In this document: one piece after another, positions 15,853 through 23,295 of the stretch | Layout: every line of letters starts with the position of its first letter | How positions within the stretch are numbered: the stretch's first letter is position 1 | Assembly (NCBI GenBank): GCA_045578865.1 | Contig: JAZNLB010000017.1 | Coordinates: forward strand, 1 to 64,000 | Direction: 5' to 3' | Length of the DNA stretch: 64,000 nt | Origin: RGIG2041 sp045578865 | Lineage (GTDB): Bacteria; Bacillota; Clostridia; UBA1381; UMGS1253 | Notes under the pieces: model-generated | Databases searched by the model: none | Seen by the model: the letters and a program-made list of their open reading frames with translations, nothing else | What the model was told of the DNA's origin: nothing | Translations under genes and position numbers: made by a program

Positions 15853-15881
15853 ATTGTATCACACTTTTTCTAAAAAGTAAA
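15853..15881 (-). promoter_or_regulatory. sigma-A promoter of the DUF6472-yeiH unit
   Basis: Minus-strand -35 TTTACT (15876-15881), 17-base spacer, -10 TACAAT (15853-15858). It sits back to back with the DMT promoter. Confidence 0.65.
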
Positions 15882-15887
15882 CATGTC

Positions 15888-15916
15888 TTGCTTTTTTCTG
15901 CGATTTATAGTAAAAT
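15888..15916 (+). promoter_or_regulatory. sigma-A promoter of the DMT transporter
   Basis: -35 TTGCTT (15888-15893), 17-base spacer, -10 TAAAAT (15911-15916). It starts only 7 bases from the divergent -35 box. Confidence 0.65.
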
Positions 15917-15937
15917 ACTCCTTCGTGGGGTGAAAAT

Positions 15938-16789
15938 ATGCAATATTTATGGATTATTTACATTGTCATATACAGTTTATTAAAGGGTTCGCGCGATGGG
16001 ATGAAAAAGGCGGCTCTCAAAAAAAGCAGTTCTAATGAGATTCTGTTTTTTTATACGCTCATCGGTTTTGTTTTAACTCTGCCTTTTTCCGAAGGCGCAT
16101 TCTCGGTCGCGCCTGTTTTAATCTTTTGGTCGTTTATAAAAGCCTGCGCCGTTTCCGTAGCCTGGCTTTTTGCACTATGGGCACTTAAAAATATGACTGT
16201 CAGTCTGTACGGCATTATGGATTTATCACGCGTGGTCTTTTCCACACTTTTAGGCGTATTCGTACTCGGCGAGTCGATGACGGCTGCAAAATATATCGGC
16301 CTTACACTCGTCATCATCGGTTTGTTGCTCGTGAATTTAAAAAAGAGCGCTGCCGCAAAAGGCGTAACTGCAGTTACACTCACGGCAGCATTGTTAAATT
16401 GCTTTTTCAACGCCGTTTCCGGCACAATGGATAAAATTTTAATGCAATATATGACCTCTGCACAGTTGCAATTCTGGTTTATGTTTTTTTCCATGCTCAT
16501 CTACACCGCCATTTTGCTGATTCGCAAAGAAAAAATTTCCATAAAGAGTATCAAAACAAATTACTGGATTCCTATAATGAGCCTCTCGTTGGTGTTCGGC
16601 GACCGTCTTTTGTTTGAGGCAAATGCTAACCCACACAGCCAGGTAACTTTAATGACCATCATCAAACAATCCTCTGTTGTTGTAACGGTATTGTCCGGTT
16701 GGTTGGTTTTTAAAGAAAAACATATCGTATACAAACTTTTATGTGCCACCATCGTGTTGGCCGGCATATTTATTGCTCTGTTATTTTAA
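15938..16789 (+). CDS. EamA/DMT-superfamily transporter
   Basis: A 283-residue inner-membrane protein with ten hydrophobic segments in two repeat halves. The half-ending pattern LGVFVLGESMTAAKYIGLTL (about residues 105-124) is repeated as SGWLVFKEKHIVYKLLCATI near the C-terminus, as in drug/metabolite transporters. The SD GGGGTG precedes the ATG. It stands alone between a promoter and a terminator. Substrate unknown. Confidence 0.85.
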   Translation: MQYLWIIYIVIYSLLKGSRDGMKKAALKKSSSNEILFFYTLIGFVLTLPFSEGAFSVAPVLIFWSFIKACAVSVAWLFALWALKNMTVSLYGIMDLSRVVFSTLLGVFVLGESMTAAKYIGLTLVIIGLLLVNLKKSAAAKGVTAVTLTAALLNCFFNAVSGTMDKILMQYMTSAQLQFWFMFFSMLIYTAILLIRKEKISIKSIKTNYWIPIMSLSLVFGDRLLFEANANPHSQVTLMTIIKQSSVVVTVLSGWLVFKEKHIVYKLLCATIVLAGIFIALLF

Positions 16790-16791
16790 TA

Positions 16792-16828
16792 AAAACGGTT
16801 TTAACTTTCTCTGTCAAAACCGTTTTTT
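16792..16828. terminator. bidirectional terminator between DMT and second MATE gene
   Basis: Stem AAAACGGTTTT / AAAACCGTTTT (11 bp) with a 13-base loop; T-rich on both sides. Serves convergent genes. Confidence 0.8.
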
Positions 16829-16830
16829 AA

Positions 16831-18207
16831 TTATTGTTGAATTGCTTTTTCTTTCCACTTACCACGCGCATAGAAAATGCCGGTAATTACTGCTCCGAGT
16901 ACCCATGTAATCAAAAGTGAAATCTGAATACATACGCTCTGTCCGTGCGGCAACTCGGGTGTTCTGGTCGCCCAGGAAATGCCATATGCAATCGGAATAC
17001 GCAAAAATACGGTGGTGATTAACGAAATCCACATCGGCGTTACAGTATCGCCTGCACCACGCATAATGCCCGATAAACTCTGCGTTACCGCCATGGCAAT
17101 ATAGCCAACCGCCAGGATTTTCATAAGATTATAACTCAAATCCACCAACTCTTTTGTATCCGTAAACATCCCCATCAGACCCTTGCCGAACAGCAAGATA
17201 ACACCTGTAATAACCGCTGAGCAAGCCACCGCAATCCAAGTGCCCTGTTTTGCACCTTGGGTTACACGGTCATACAAACCTGCGCCGACATTCTGTCCTG
17301 CATATGTTGTCATCGCCATGCCAAACGAAAAGTTCGGCATCATGGCAAATCCATCAACGCGCATAATGATGATGTTTGCCGCAATAAACTGTTCGCCGAA
17401 TTGATTGGTCAGCGACTGTACAATAATCATGGCAGAAGACATAATCGCCTGCGTTGCGCCGGACGGAATGCCGAGTTTTATAAGTGTCTTCACATATTCG
17501 CCATTTGGTTTTAAATACTTAACTTTAAAATCAAAATGTTCCCGCATTCTGGAAAGTTTGATTAAGCAGAGCACAGACGAAACCACCTGTGCGATTACCG
17601 TAGCCAAAGCTACACCCGGCACACCCATGCCCAGGGAAGCAACAAAATAAATATCGAGCACAATGTTAATCACCGTTGCCACAAGCAAATAAATCAGCAC
17701 GGAAACCGAGTCGCCCATACCACGGATGATACCCGATAAGATATTGTAATACGCCAGACCCGCAATGCCGACAAGCGAAATCGAAAGATATCCCGCACAA
17801 TCCGCAATGATGCTCTCCGGCGTATTTAACATTCGCAAAAGCGGCCAGATGAACGGCAGGGCAATTACAACTAAACCGATACACGCAATCAGCGTTACTG
17901 TAATACAGTTGCCGATGGTGTGCGATAAACTTTCACGGTTTTTCGCCCCGAAATACTGAGCTACCATGATACTCGCACCGGCGGAAATACCGATAAAGAG
18001 TACCAAGAGCAGATTTAAAATCGGCATGGACGATCCAACCGCTGCCAACGCATTGTCACCGATATACTCACCAACAACGATGCTGTCCACCGTACTGTAC
18101 AGTTGCTGTGCAATGTTGCCGATCAGCATTGGAAGTGTGAAGGATACAATGCCTTTCCACGGCGCACCCGTCAACATATCCTGCGGCCCAAATAGTTTTT
18201 TAAACAT
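16831..18207 (-). CDS. MATE-family efflux transporter (second copy)
   Basis: A 458-residue inner-membrane protein with 12 segments. It starts GPQDMLTGAPWKGIVSFTLP, the usual MATE opening, and has the IAQQLYSTVDSIVVGEYIGD pattern. It differs clearly from the MATE protein 5 kb away, so it is not a recent duplicate. The SD GAGGTAA precedes the ATG. Single-gene unit; substrate not predictable. Confidence 0.9.
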   Translation of the reverse strand: MFKKLFGPQDMLTGAPWKGIVSFTLPMLIGNIAQQLYSTVDSIVVGEYIGDNALAAVGSSMPILNLLLVLFIGISAGASIMVAQYFGAKNRESLSHTIGNCITVTLIACIGLVVIALPFIWPLLRMLNTPESIIADCAGYLSISLVGIAGLAYYNILSGIIRGMGDSVSVLIYLLVATVINIVLDIYFVASLGMGVPGVALATVIAQVVSSVLCLIKLSRMREHFDFKVKYLKPNGEYVKTLIKLGIPSGATQAIMSSAMIIVQSLTNQFGEQFIAANIIIMRVDGFAMMPNFSFGMAMTTYAGQNVGAGLYDRVTQGAKQGTWIAVACSAVITGVILLFGKGLMGMFTDTKELVDLSYNLMKILAVGYIAMAVTQSLSGIMRGAGDTVTPMWISLITTVFLRIPIAYGISWATRTPELPHGQSVCIQISLLITWVLGAVITGIFYARGKWKEKAIQQ

Positions 18208-18242
18208 ATATTTTACCTCTATTCTCCAAAACTATAGCAAAT

Positions 18243-18271
18243 ACTATAACACGAAACACTCTTGTTTGCAA
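18243..18271 (-). promoter_or_regulatory. sigma-A promoter of the second MATE gene
   Basis: Minus-strand -35 TTGCAA (18266-18271), 17-base spacer, -10 TATAGT (18243-18248). Confidence 0.65.
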
Positions 18272-18364
18272 TAAGCTTTCGCAGCCTTAATTAAATGTTT
18301 ACAAAAACCAGGACGCCGGCTTCCGAAAAACATTTTTCTTAGAGTGTACGCATAATTATCTTGC

Positions 18365-18405
18365 CAAAAAGACGCATCAAAACAAAAATTTTTTGATACG
18401 CCTTT
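18365..18405 (-). terminator. intrinsic terminator of asnA
   Basis: Stem GGCGTATCAAAA / TTTTGATGCGTC (with G-T pairs), followed on the minus strand by TTTTTGG, just past the asnA stop. Confidence 0.7.
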
Positions 18406-18420
18406 AATATTCTATATCGC

Positions 18421-19428
18421 TTATAAAAGTTTTACACCACTGCTTTGGCAAAGGTTAAGCGTGTGTGCATCCCAAATGCTGGATTGCACCTCACCGATGT
18501 GTGCACAACCAATCATCAGCATACAAAGACGCGACTGTCCTATGCCGCCACCGATGGTGAGCGGAAGTTCACCGTTTAAAAGCATCTGGTGATATTCCAA
18601 CGCACGGCGGTCATTGCAACCTGCCGCATTGAGTTGGTAGTCGAGCGACTGTGCGTCCACACGGATACCCATCGACGAAATCTCCAGCGCCGCATCAAGC
18701 GTCTCGTTCCAAAACAGCAAATCACCGTTTAGCTGCCAATCGTCATAGTCCGGCGCTCTGTTGTCATGCGGCTTTCCCGAACGCAATTTTTCACCGATTT
18801 GCATAATAAATACGGTCTTGTGCTCCTTGGTGTAAGCATTTTCTCTTTCGTGCCCGGTCATGCCCGGATACATATCCTCCAATTCCTGCGAGGTAATAAA
18901 TTTCACATCGCGGGAAAGAGAGGTTTTGAGCTGCGGGTACTTTGCGTGAAGCTGATCGCAGGTCTCACAAATCGCCTCCACAATCGCAGTAACCACTTTC
19001 TTTAAATAGTCCAGCGTGCGCTTTTCACGCGGAATAATTTTTTCCCAATCCCATTGGTCTACATAAATGGAGTGGATATTGTCAAGGTCTTCATCGCGAC
19101 GAATCGCATTCATGTCGGTATAAAGCCCCTTGCCTACGGTGAAATTGTAGCGCTTTAACGCCAATCTCTTCCACTTTGCAAGCGACTGGACAATCTGTGC
19201 ATCCTTGCCTACCGCCGGAATATCAAATGACACCGGGCGCTCGGTACCTGTTAAATTATCGTTTAAGCCGGAGCTTTCCGTCACAAACAGCGGCGCAGAT
19301 ACGCGCTTTAAATTCAGCGCCTCGGCAAACTCCTTCTGGAATACCGACTTTACGCTTTCAATCGCTCTTTGCATATCATAATCGTCAAGCGGCGGTACAT
19401 ACCCTGCCGGGATGAACGATTTTTTCAT
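18421..19428 (-). CDS. asnA: aspartate--ammonia ligase (asparagine synthetase A)
   Basis: Makes asparagine from aspartate, ammonia and ATP; a class II aminoacyl-tRNA-synthetase-like enzyme. The 335-residue chain has the AsnA landmarks ALNLKRVSAPLFVTESSGLNDN, VQSLAKWKRLALKRY, YVDQWDWEK and the C-terminal GGGIGQSRLCMLM motif 3. The ATG is set by GGAGG 7 bases upstream. The frame stays open for 113 codons further, but only because it runs through the tandem repeat array. It lies downstream of asnS in the same direction. Confidence 0.96.
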   Translation of the reverse strand: MKKSFIPAGYVPPLDDYDMQRAIESVKSVFQKEFAEALNLKRVSAPLFVTESSGLNDNLTGTERPVSFDIPAVGKDAQIVQSLAKWKRLALKRYNFTVGKGLYTDMNAIRRDEDLDNIHSIYVDQWDWEKIIPREKRTLDYLKKVVTAIVEAICETCDQLHAKYPQLKTSLSRDVKFITSQELEDMYPGMTGHERENAYTKEHKTVFIMQIGEKLRSGKPHDNRAPDYDDWQLNGDLLFWNETLDAALEISSMGIRVDAQSLDYQLNAAGCNDRRALEYHQMLLNGELPLTIGGGIGQSRLCMLMIGCAHIGEVQSSIWDAHTLNLCQSSGVKLL

Positions 19429-19470
19429 ACGAAAACCTCCCATTCTTTGTTTGTTTAGTCTGCACGACTT

Positions 19471-19780
19471 TCTAAAAGTGGAAATTTTGTTGCAGTGTAA
19501 GGCGCTTTTGTTGCGTAATACACTTGTATATCCAATAAAAGCAACGACGAAAGGCGCAAAATTCATACACCGCTCTGAAAGTGGAAATTTTGTTGCAGTG
19601 CAAGGCGGCTTTGGTTGCGTAATACACTTGTATATCCAATAAAAGCAACGACGAAACGCACAAAATTCATACACCGCTCTGAAAGTGGAAATTTTGTTGC
19701 AGTGCGAGGCGGCTTTGGTTGGATAATACGCTTGTATATCCAACCAAAACAACGAAGCAATGCACAAAATTTACCTTTCA
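19471..19780. repeat. three tandem ~104-bp palindromic repeats between asnS and asnA
   Basis: Units start at 19471, 19574 and 19678 (period 103-104). Each opens TCTGAAAGTGGAAATTTTG and contains TTGTATATCCAA in the middle. Within a unit the two halves are inverted: AAATTTTG pairs with CAAAATT at the ends, and in the third copy the centre TTTGGTTGGATA / TATCCAACCAAA is a perfect 12-bp inverted repeat around an 11-base loop. Copies one and two are closest, copy three more diverged at its 3' end. Open frames through the array (for example a 113-codon extension of asnA) are by-products. It resembles a MITE- or REP-type element; it fills most of the gene-free 354 bases here. Confidence 0.85.
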
Positions 19781-19782
19781 GA

Positions 19783-21156
19783 TTAGAAGTCGCAACTGCG
19801 CGGGGTTCTATGATACGGAATAACATCACGGATGTTTTCCATGCCGGTTACATAGATAAGAAGGCGCTCAAAGCCCATGCCGAAGCCGGAGTGGGTGCAG
19901 CCGCCGTATTTGCGAAGGTTGCAGTACCACCAAAGAGATTCGGGCGCAATGCCAAGTTCGTTCATACGGCCTGTAAGACGGTCGTAACGAGTTTCACGCT
20001 GGCTACCGCCCATAAGTTCACCGGCAGCCGGAACGAGAAGGTCAACAGCGGCAACGGTTTTACCATCGTCGTTTTGATACATGTAGAAGGCTTTAAATTC
20101 CTTCGGCCAATCATAGACGAAGACAGGCGCATTAAAGTGCTTTTCCGTGAGATACTTTTCGTGCTCACGGGCAAGGTCTTCGTTGTAATCCGGTTTAAAT
20201 TCAAAGTGTTCGGTTGCATCGGCTTCTTTTAAGATTGTGATGGCATCTTCAAAGCGCAGACGCACAATGTCGGAATGAATCAGGGCGGTCATACGCTCAC
20301 GGAGCGCAACGCCGTTATATTTTTCCAGAAATTCAAGCTCAAGCGGGCAACGCTCCATGATGGTTTGAAGAATGCTCTTTAAGAAATCTTCTTCCACATC
20401 CATGAGGTCAGAAAGGTCGGCAAAAGCGATTTCCGGCTCAATCATCCAAAACTCGGATGCATGGGTTCGGGTGTTGGAATTTTCCGCTCTGAATGTCGGA
20501 CCGAAGGTATAAATCTTGGAAAATGCCAGTGCAAATGTTTCACCCTCAAGCTGTCCTGTTACAGCCAAGGATGTATGCTGACCGAAGAAATCGTCGGCAT
20601 AATCCTGCTTTTCGGTGCTGATAGGGTCTAAGGTTGTAACAGTAAATGTACTGCCTGCACCCTCGGCATCGTTTGCGGTAAAGAGCGGCGTATGCACATA
20701 AACATAGCCATTATTTTGGAAATACTCATGGATGGCCATGGAGGCTACACTGCGAATTTTAAACACCGCCTGGAACAATCTTGTTCTCGGTCGCAGATAC
20801 GCATTTTCACGCAAAAACTCCAAAGAATGCTTTTTCGGTTGAATCGGATAGTCTTCATCGCATTTGCCCAGAATTTCTGCAGCGGAAAGTTCAATTTCAA
20901 TCGAACCGTTACCTTCGTTTACAACAACCTTACCGCTTACTTTTGCACTGCATCCTACTTTGAGAGCTCCGGCAACTTCCTGCAGTGCCGTATTGGATGT
21001 ATCATACACGAGCTGCAACAGGTTAAATGCCGTGCCGTCATAAAAATCGATAAAGCCCATATTCTTTTGTTTGCGGTGATTTCTCACCCAACCGCTCAGG
21101 GTTACGACCTGACCGATAAATTCATCTTTTTTTGCAAAAAGTTCACTAATATACAT
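19783..21156 (-). CDS. asnS: asparagine--tRNA ligase
   Basis: Charges tRNA-Asn. The 457-residue class II synthetase has an OB-fold anticodon-binding domain (residues about 10-100, with VTLSGWVRNHRKQKNMGFID), motif 2 (FRAENSNTRTHASEFWMIEPE) in shortened view around residues 215-235, and motif 3 (GFGMGFERLLIYVTG) near the C-terminus. The ATG with GAGGTG 7 bases upstream is preferred over one that overlaps the SD. Presence of asnS beside asnA fits direct charging of tRNA-Asn with free asparagine. Confidence 0.95.
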   Translation of the reverse strand: MYISELFAKKDEFIGQVVTLSGWVRNHRKQKNMGFIDFYDGTAFNLLQLVYDTSNTALQEVAGALKVGCSAKVSGKVVVNEGNGSIEIELSAAEILGKCDEDYPIQPKKHSLEFLRENAYLRPRTRLFQAVFKIRSVASMAIHEYFQNNGYVYVHTPLFTANDAEGAGSTFTVTTLDPISTEKQDYADDFFGQHTSLAVTGQLEGETFALAFSKIYTFGPTFRAENSNTRTHASEFWMIEPEIAFADLSDLMDVEEDFLKSILQTIMERCPLELEFLEKYNGVALRERMTALIHSDIVRLRFEDAITILKEADATEHFEFKPDYNEDLAREHEKYLTEKHFNAPVFVYDWPKEFKAFYMYQNDDGKTVAAVDLLVPAAGELMGGSQRETRYDRLTGRMNELGIAPESLWWYCNLRKYGGCTHSGFGMGFERLLIYVTGMENIRDVIPYHRTPRSCDF

Positions 21157-21196
21157 ATCCGTGCACCTCATTTTAAATATACAAACCTATCTTATT

Positions 21197-21225
21197 TATA
21201 TATCATATTTTCCCTTTGTTGTCAA
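21197..21225 (-). promoter_or_regulatory. sigma-A promoter of asnS
   Basis: Minus-strand -35 TTGACA (21220-21225), 17-base spacer, -10 TATATA (21197-21202). Confidence 0.75.
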
Positions 21226-21335
21226 CAGTTTATCTCTTTCCCTATAACTTTATTTTGTAAATTTACAATAGATGTGTTACACTTTAAATAATAACGAGTA
21301 AACTGAAACTTTTGTACGAAAATTTTTTCAAAAAT

Positions 21336-21364
21336 TTGCAATTCTTGCGTAAAGTTGATATAAT
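21336..21364 (+). promoter_or_regulatory. sigma-A promoter of aroK
   Basis: -35 TTGCAA (21336-21341), 17-base spacer, consensus -10 TATAAT (21359-21364), about 30 bases ahead of the ATG. Confidence 0.75.
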
Positions 21365-21395
21365 AAAGGTCACACTTTTTTCAGAGGTGAACACT

Positions 21396-21896
21396 ATGCA
21401 TAAAAATATAGTTTTAATCGGTATGCCCGGTTGCGGCAAGTCCACCATCGGCGTTGTTTTGGCAAAAGTGCTCGGCATGGGTTTTTCCGATATGGATTTA
21501 TTGGTGCAGCAGCGCGGCGGCAAAAAATTGCAGGAAATTTTGGATACGGACGGCCTGGATGCCTTTTTGAAAATTGAAGAGGAGACTATTTTATCCGTTT
21601 CCGGCGAAAACATGGTGCTCTCCACAGGCGGCAGCGCAGTTTTAAGCGAAAAGGCCATGGCGCATTTAAAATCACTCGGCATCGTTGTCTATCTCAAAGT
21701 CCCTTACAAAATTCTTTTGCGCCGCATTCGCAATATGGCAACACGCGGTATCGCCTGCATGCCCGGTCAAACCCTGGCAGATATTCACGAGTATCGCACA
21801 CCGCTTTATGAAAAATACGCGGACATCACCATAGAGTCCAAAAACAAAAAATTTGAACAAACCGTGGACGAAATCGTTAAAATTCTTTCGGAATAA
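21396..21896 (+). CDS. aroK: shikimate kinase
   Basis: Phosphorylates shikimate at the 3-hydroxyl in chorismate synthesis. The 166-residue chain has the P-loop GMPGCGKSTIG (residues 9-19), the substrate-site DMDLLVQQ segment and the GGSAVLSEKAM loop (family GGG appears here as GGS). The ATG after AGAGGTGA is chosen; a longer frame of 28 codons upstream covers the promoter. No other aro gene is adjacent. Some P-loop kinases of similar size (gluconate kinase) are a less likely alternative. Confidence 0.9.
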   Translation: MHKNIVLIGMPGCGKSTIGVVLAKVLGMGFSDMDLLVQQRGGKKLQEILDTDGLDAFLKIEEETILSVSGENMVLSTGGSAVLSEKAMAHLKSLGIVVYLKVPYKILLRRIRNMATRGIACMPGQTLADIHEYRTPLYEKYADITIESKNKKFEQTVDEIVKILSE

Positions 21897-21900
21897 AAAA

Positions 21901-21943
21901 CAACCTCCCTGTAAACACTAATGTTACAAGGAGGTGTTTTTTT
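21901..21943 (+). terminator. aroK terminator hairpin that contains the SD of the next ORF
   Basis: Stem ACCTCCCTGTAA / TTACAAGGAGGT (12 positions, one C-A mismatch), nine-base loop, then TG and seven T. The 3' arm GGAGG (21930-21934) is the SD for the ATG at 21944. The element is therefore both intrinsic terminator and a ribosome-site-masking hairpin. Confidence 0.75.
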
Positions 21944-22093
21944 ATGGATAAAAAGCAAACACAGAAAAAAGCAATGGAAGTCGTAAACGCGTACTGCGAA
22001 AAAAAGGACAAGCAGACCGACCCGAACGGCAGCTATACCGGTCAGCCTGAAAACCGAAACGAAGTGCCCGTGCAAGACGCCGATGATTTATAA
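21944..22093 (+). CDS. 49-aa conserved hypothetical protein ending DADDL
   Basis: Small hydrophilic protein: a lysine-rich helix (KKQTQKKAMEVVNAY, residues 3-17), a short CEKKDKQ segment, then TDPNGSYTGQPEN and the end PVQDADDL. The TDPNGSYTG...PVQDADDL pattern is familiar to me from small unannotated clostridial proteins; function unknown. A strong SD (AAGGAGGTG) lies 9 bases before ATG but is part of the preceding terminator stem. No transmembrane segment or signal. Confidence 0.7.
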   Translation: MDKKQTQKKAMEVVNAYCEKKDKQTDPNGSYTGQPENRNEVPVQDADDL

Positions 22094-22104
22094 GAGAAAA
22101 CGAA

Positions 22105-22253
22105 ATTTATCACTATGCCTACACTTGCACGGCATGATTTGAAACCTGCGGTTTTATGCAAACGCAACCATTTTGTCCTGCCCGCCGCTGATTTATGCGT
22201 TTCGCAAGCGACACGCAGGCCGTTCTCGATAGATTATCCTTGCAAGTGCACAC
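22105..22253 (+). ncRNA. candidate structured RNA, 6S-like
   Basis: The region between the small ORF and the terminator can fold as one long interrupted hairpin: CACTTGCA (22122-22129) with TGCAAGTG (22241-22248), then a wide central bubble, CCTGCG (22145-22150) with CGCAGG (22214-22219), and AAACGCA (22160-22166) with TGCGTTT (22196-22202). With the terminator at 22258 the transcript would be about 180 nt. Size, closing stem, large bubble and inner GC stem fit 6S RNA architecture, and no protein-coding frame is convincing. Only a weak -10 (TATAAG at 22089) is seen. The 6S assignment is inference. Confidence 0.35.
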
Positions 22254-22285
22254 AAAAAAGGAACGCCCATGCGTTCCTTTTTTTA
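22254..22285. terminator. bidirectional terminator
   Basis: Stem AAGGAACGC / GCGTTCCTT (22258-22279), loop CCAT, with A-run before and T-run after. It ends metA on the minus strand and could end the candidate RNA on the plus strand. Confidence 0.85.
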
Positions 22286-23200
22286 CTGAATATCATTAAT
22301 ATTATACGGTGTAATCTGGTACACGAAATAGTTGAGCCAATTTGCGTAAATCAAGCTCGCATGCGAGCGCCAACGCATCATCGGCGGCTTGGTCGGATCG
22401 TCGTCCGGATAATAATTTTTCGGGATGTCAATCGGCAGACCCTTATCTACATCACGCATATATTCTTTATGGAGCGTGTCGGCATCATACTCACTGTGGC
22501 CGGTAACAAAAATCTGTTTGCCCGCTTTGGTAAACACAATATACACGCCCGCCTCAGGCGATTCAGACAAGATCTCCAATTCGGGCACTTGTTCAATATC
22601 TTCACGCAAAACAGTGGTATGGCGCGAATGCGGCACATAAAACGACGAGTCGAATCCGCGCATCAATTTCGCCGTTGTGCGGTTTACGCCATGCTCAAAC
22701 ACGCCGAACATCTTTGTGTCCAGCGGGCGCTTTTGGATACCGTAATGGTAATACAAACCTGCCTGTGCGCCCCAGCAGATATGAAAAGTAGATGTCACAT
22801 TCGTTTTGGACCACTCCATAATCTCACAAAGTTCTTCCCAATAGTCCACCTCTTCAAATTCCATGTTTTCCACCGGTGCGCCGGTAATAATCATACCATC
22901 GAATTTGCGGTGGCGAATTTGGTCAAAAGTTTTGTAAAATGTTAAAAGATGCTCTTGCGCCGTATGGGTGGAATGATGCGTACTCATATGCACAAACTCT
23001 ACATCCACCTGCAAAGGCGAGTTACTTAAATAGCGCAAAATCTGCGTTTCGGTAACCACCTTGGTCGGCATCAAATTCACAAATACGAGTTGTAACGGAC
23101 GGATATCCTGATGCATGGCTACGGTCTCCGTCATCACAAATATATTTTCACTTTCCAACTGGGTGACCGCCGGCAGGCCGTCCGGAATCTTAATTGGCAT
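22283..23200 (-). CDS. metA: homoserine O-acyltransferase MetA (acetyl- or succinyl-)
   Basis: Acylates homoserine in methionine synthesis. The 305-residue chain has the family N-terminus (MPIKIPDGLPA), the NLMPTKVVTETQILRYLSN stretch, the active-site cysteine in FHICWGAQAGLYYHYGI (about residue 142), and the FVTGHSEYDADTL His motif. Members in Firmicutes often use acetyl-CoA rather than succinyl-CoA; the donor is not decided here. The ATG follows AAGGAGGTC. The leader is too short for a S-box riboswitch and none was seen. Confidence 0.93.
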   Translation of the reverse strand: MPIKIPDGLPAVTQLESENIFVMTETVAMHQDIRPLQLVFVNLMPTKVVTETQILRYLSNSPLQVDVEFVHMSTHHSTHTAQEHLLTFYKTFDQIRHRKFDGMIITGAPVENMEFEEVDYWEELCEIMEWSKTNVTSTFHICWGAQAGLYYHYGIQKRPLDTKMFGVFEHGVNRTTAKLMRGFDSSFYVPHSRHTTVLREDIEQVPELEILSESPEAGVYIVFTKAGKQIFVTGHSEYDADTLHKEYMRDVDKGLPIDIPKNYYPDDDPTKPPMMRWRSHASLIYANWLNYFVYQITPYNINDIQ

Positions 23201-23295
23201 AGCACCAAGACCTCCTTTTTTCTCAATATGGCTATTATTATAGCACACCCGACAAAAAAATGCTACTGTTATTTTTAAGGCGTTTTACAGATATT

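Noticed and set aside
19429..19767. 113-codon N-terminal extension of asnA
   Set aside because: It is translation of the tandem repeats. GGAGG before the ATG at 19428 and the family N-terminus show the real start.
19471..19780. CRISPR array
   Set aside because: The repeats are 104 bp, contiguous and without unique spacers; no cas genes.
21157..21300. T-box leader before asnS
   Set aside because: No T-box sequence (GGTGG-ACCGCG type) or specifier hairpin; the leader is short and AT-rich.
22115..22945. 276-codon plus-strand frame over metA
   Set aside because: Runs through a terminator and is antisense to metA; no SD.
23201..23260. S-box (SAM) riboswitch before metA
   Set aside because: The leader before the ATG is only a few dozen bases and shows no conserved S-box core.
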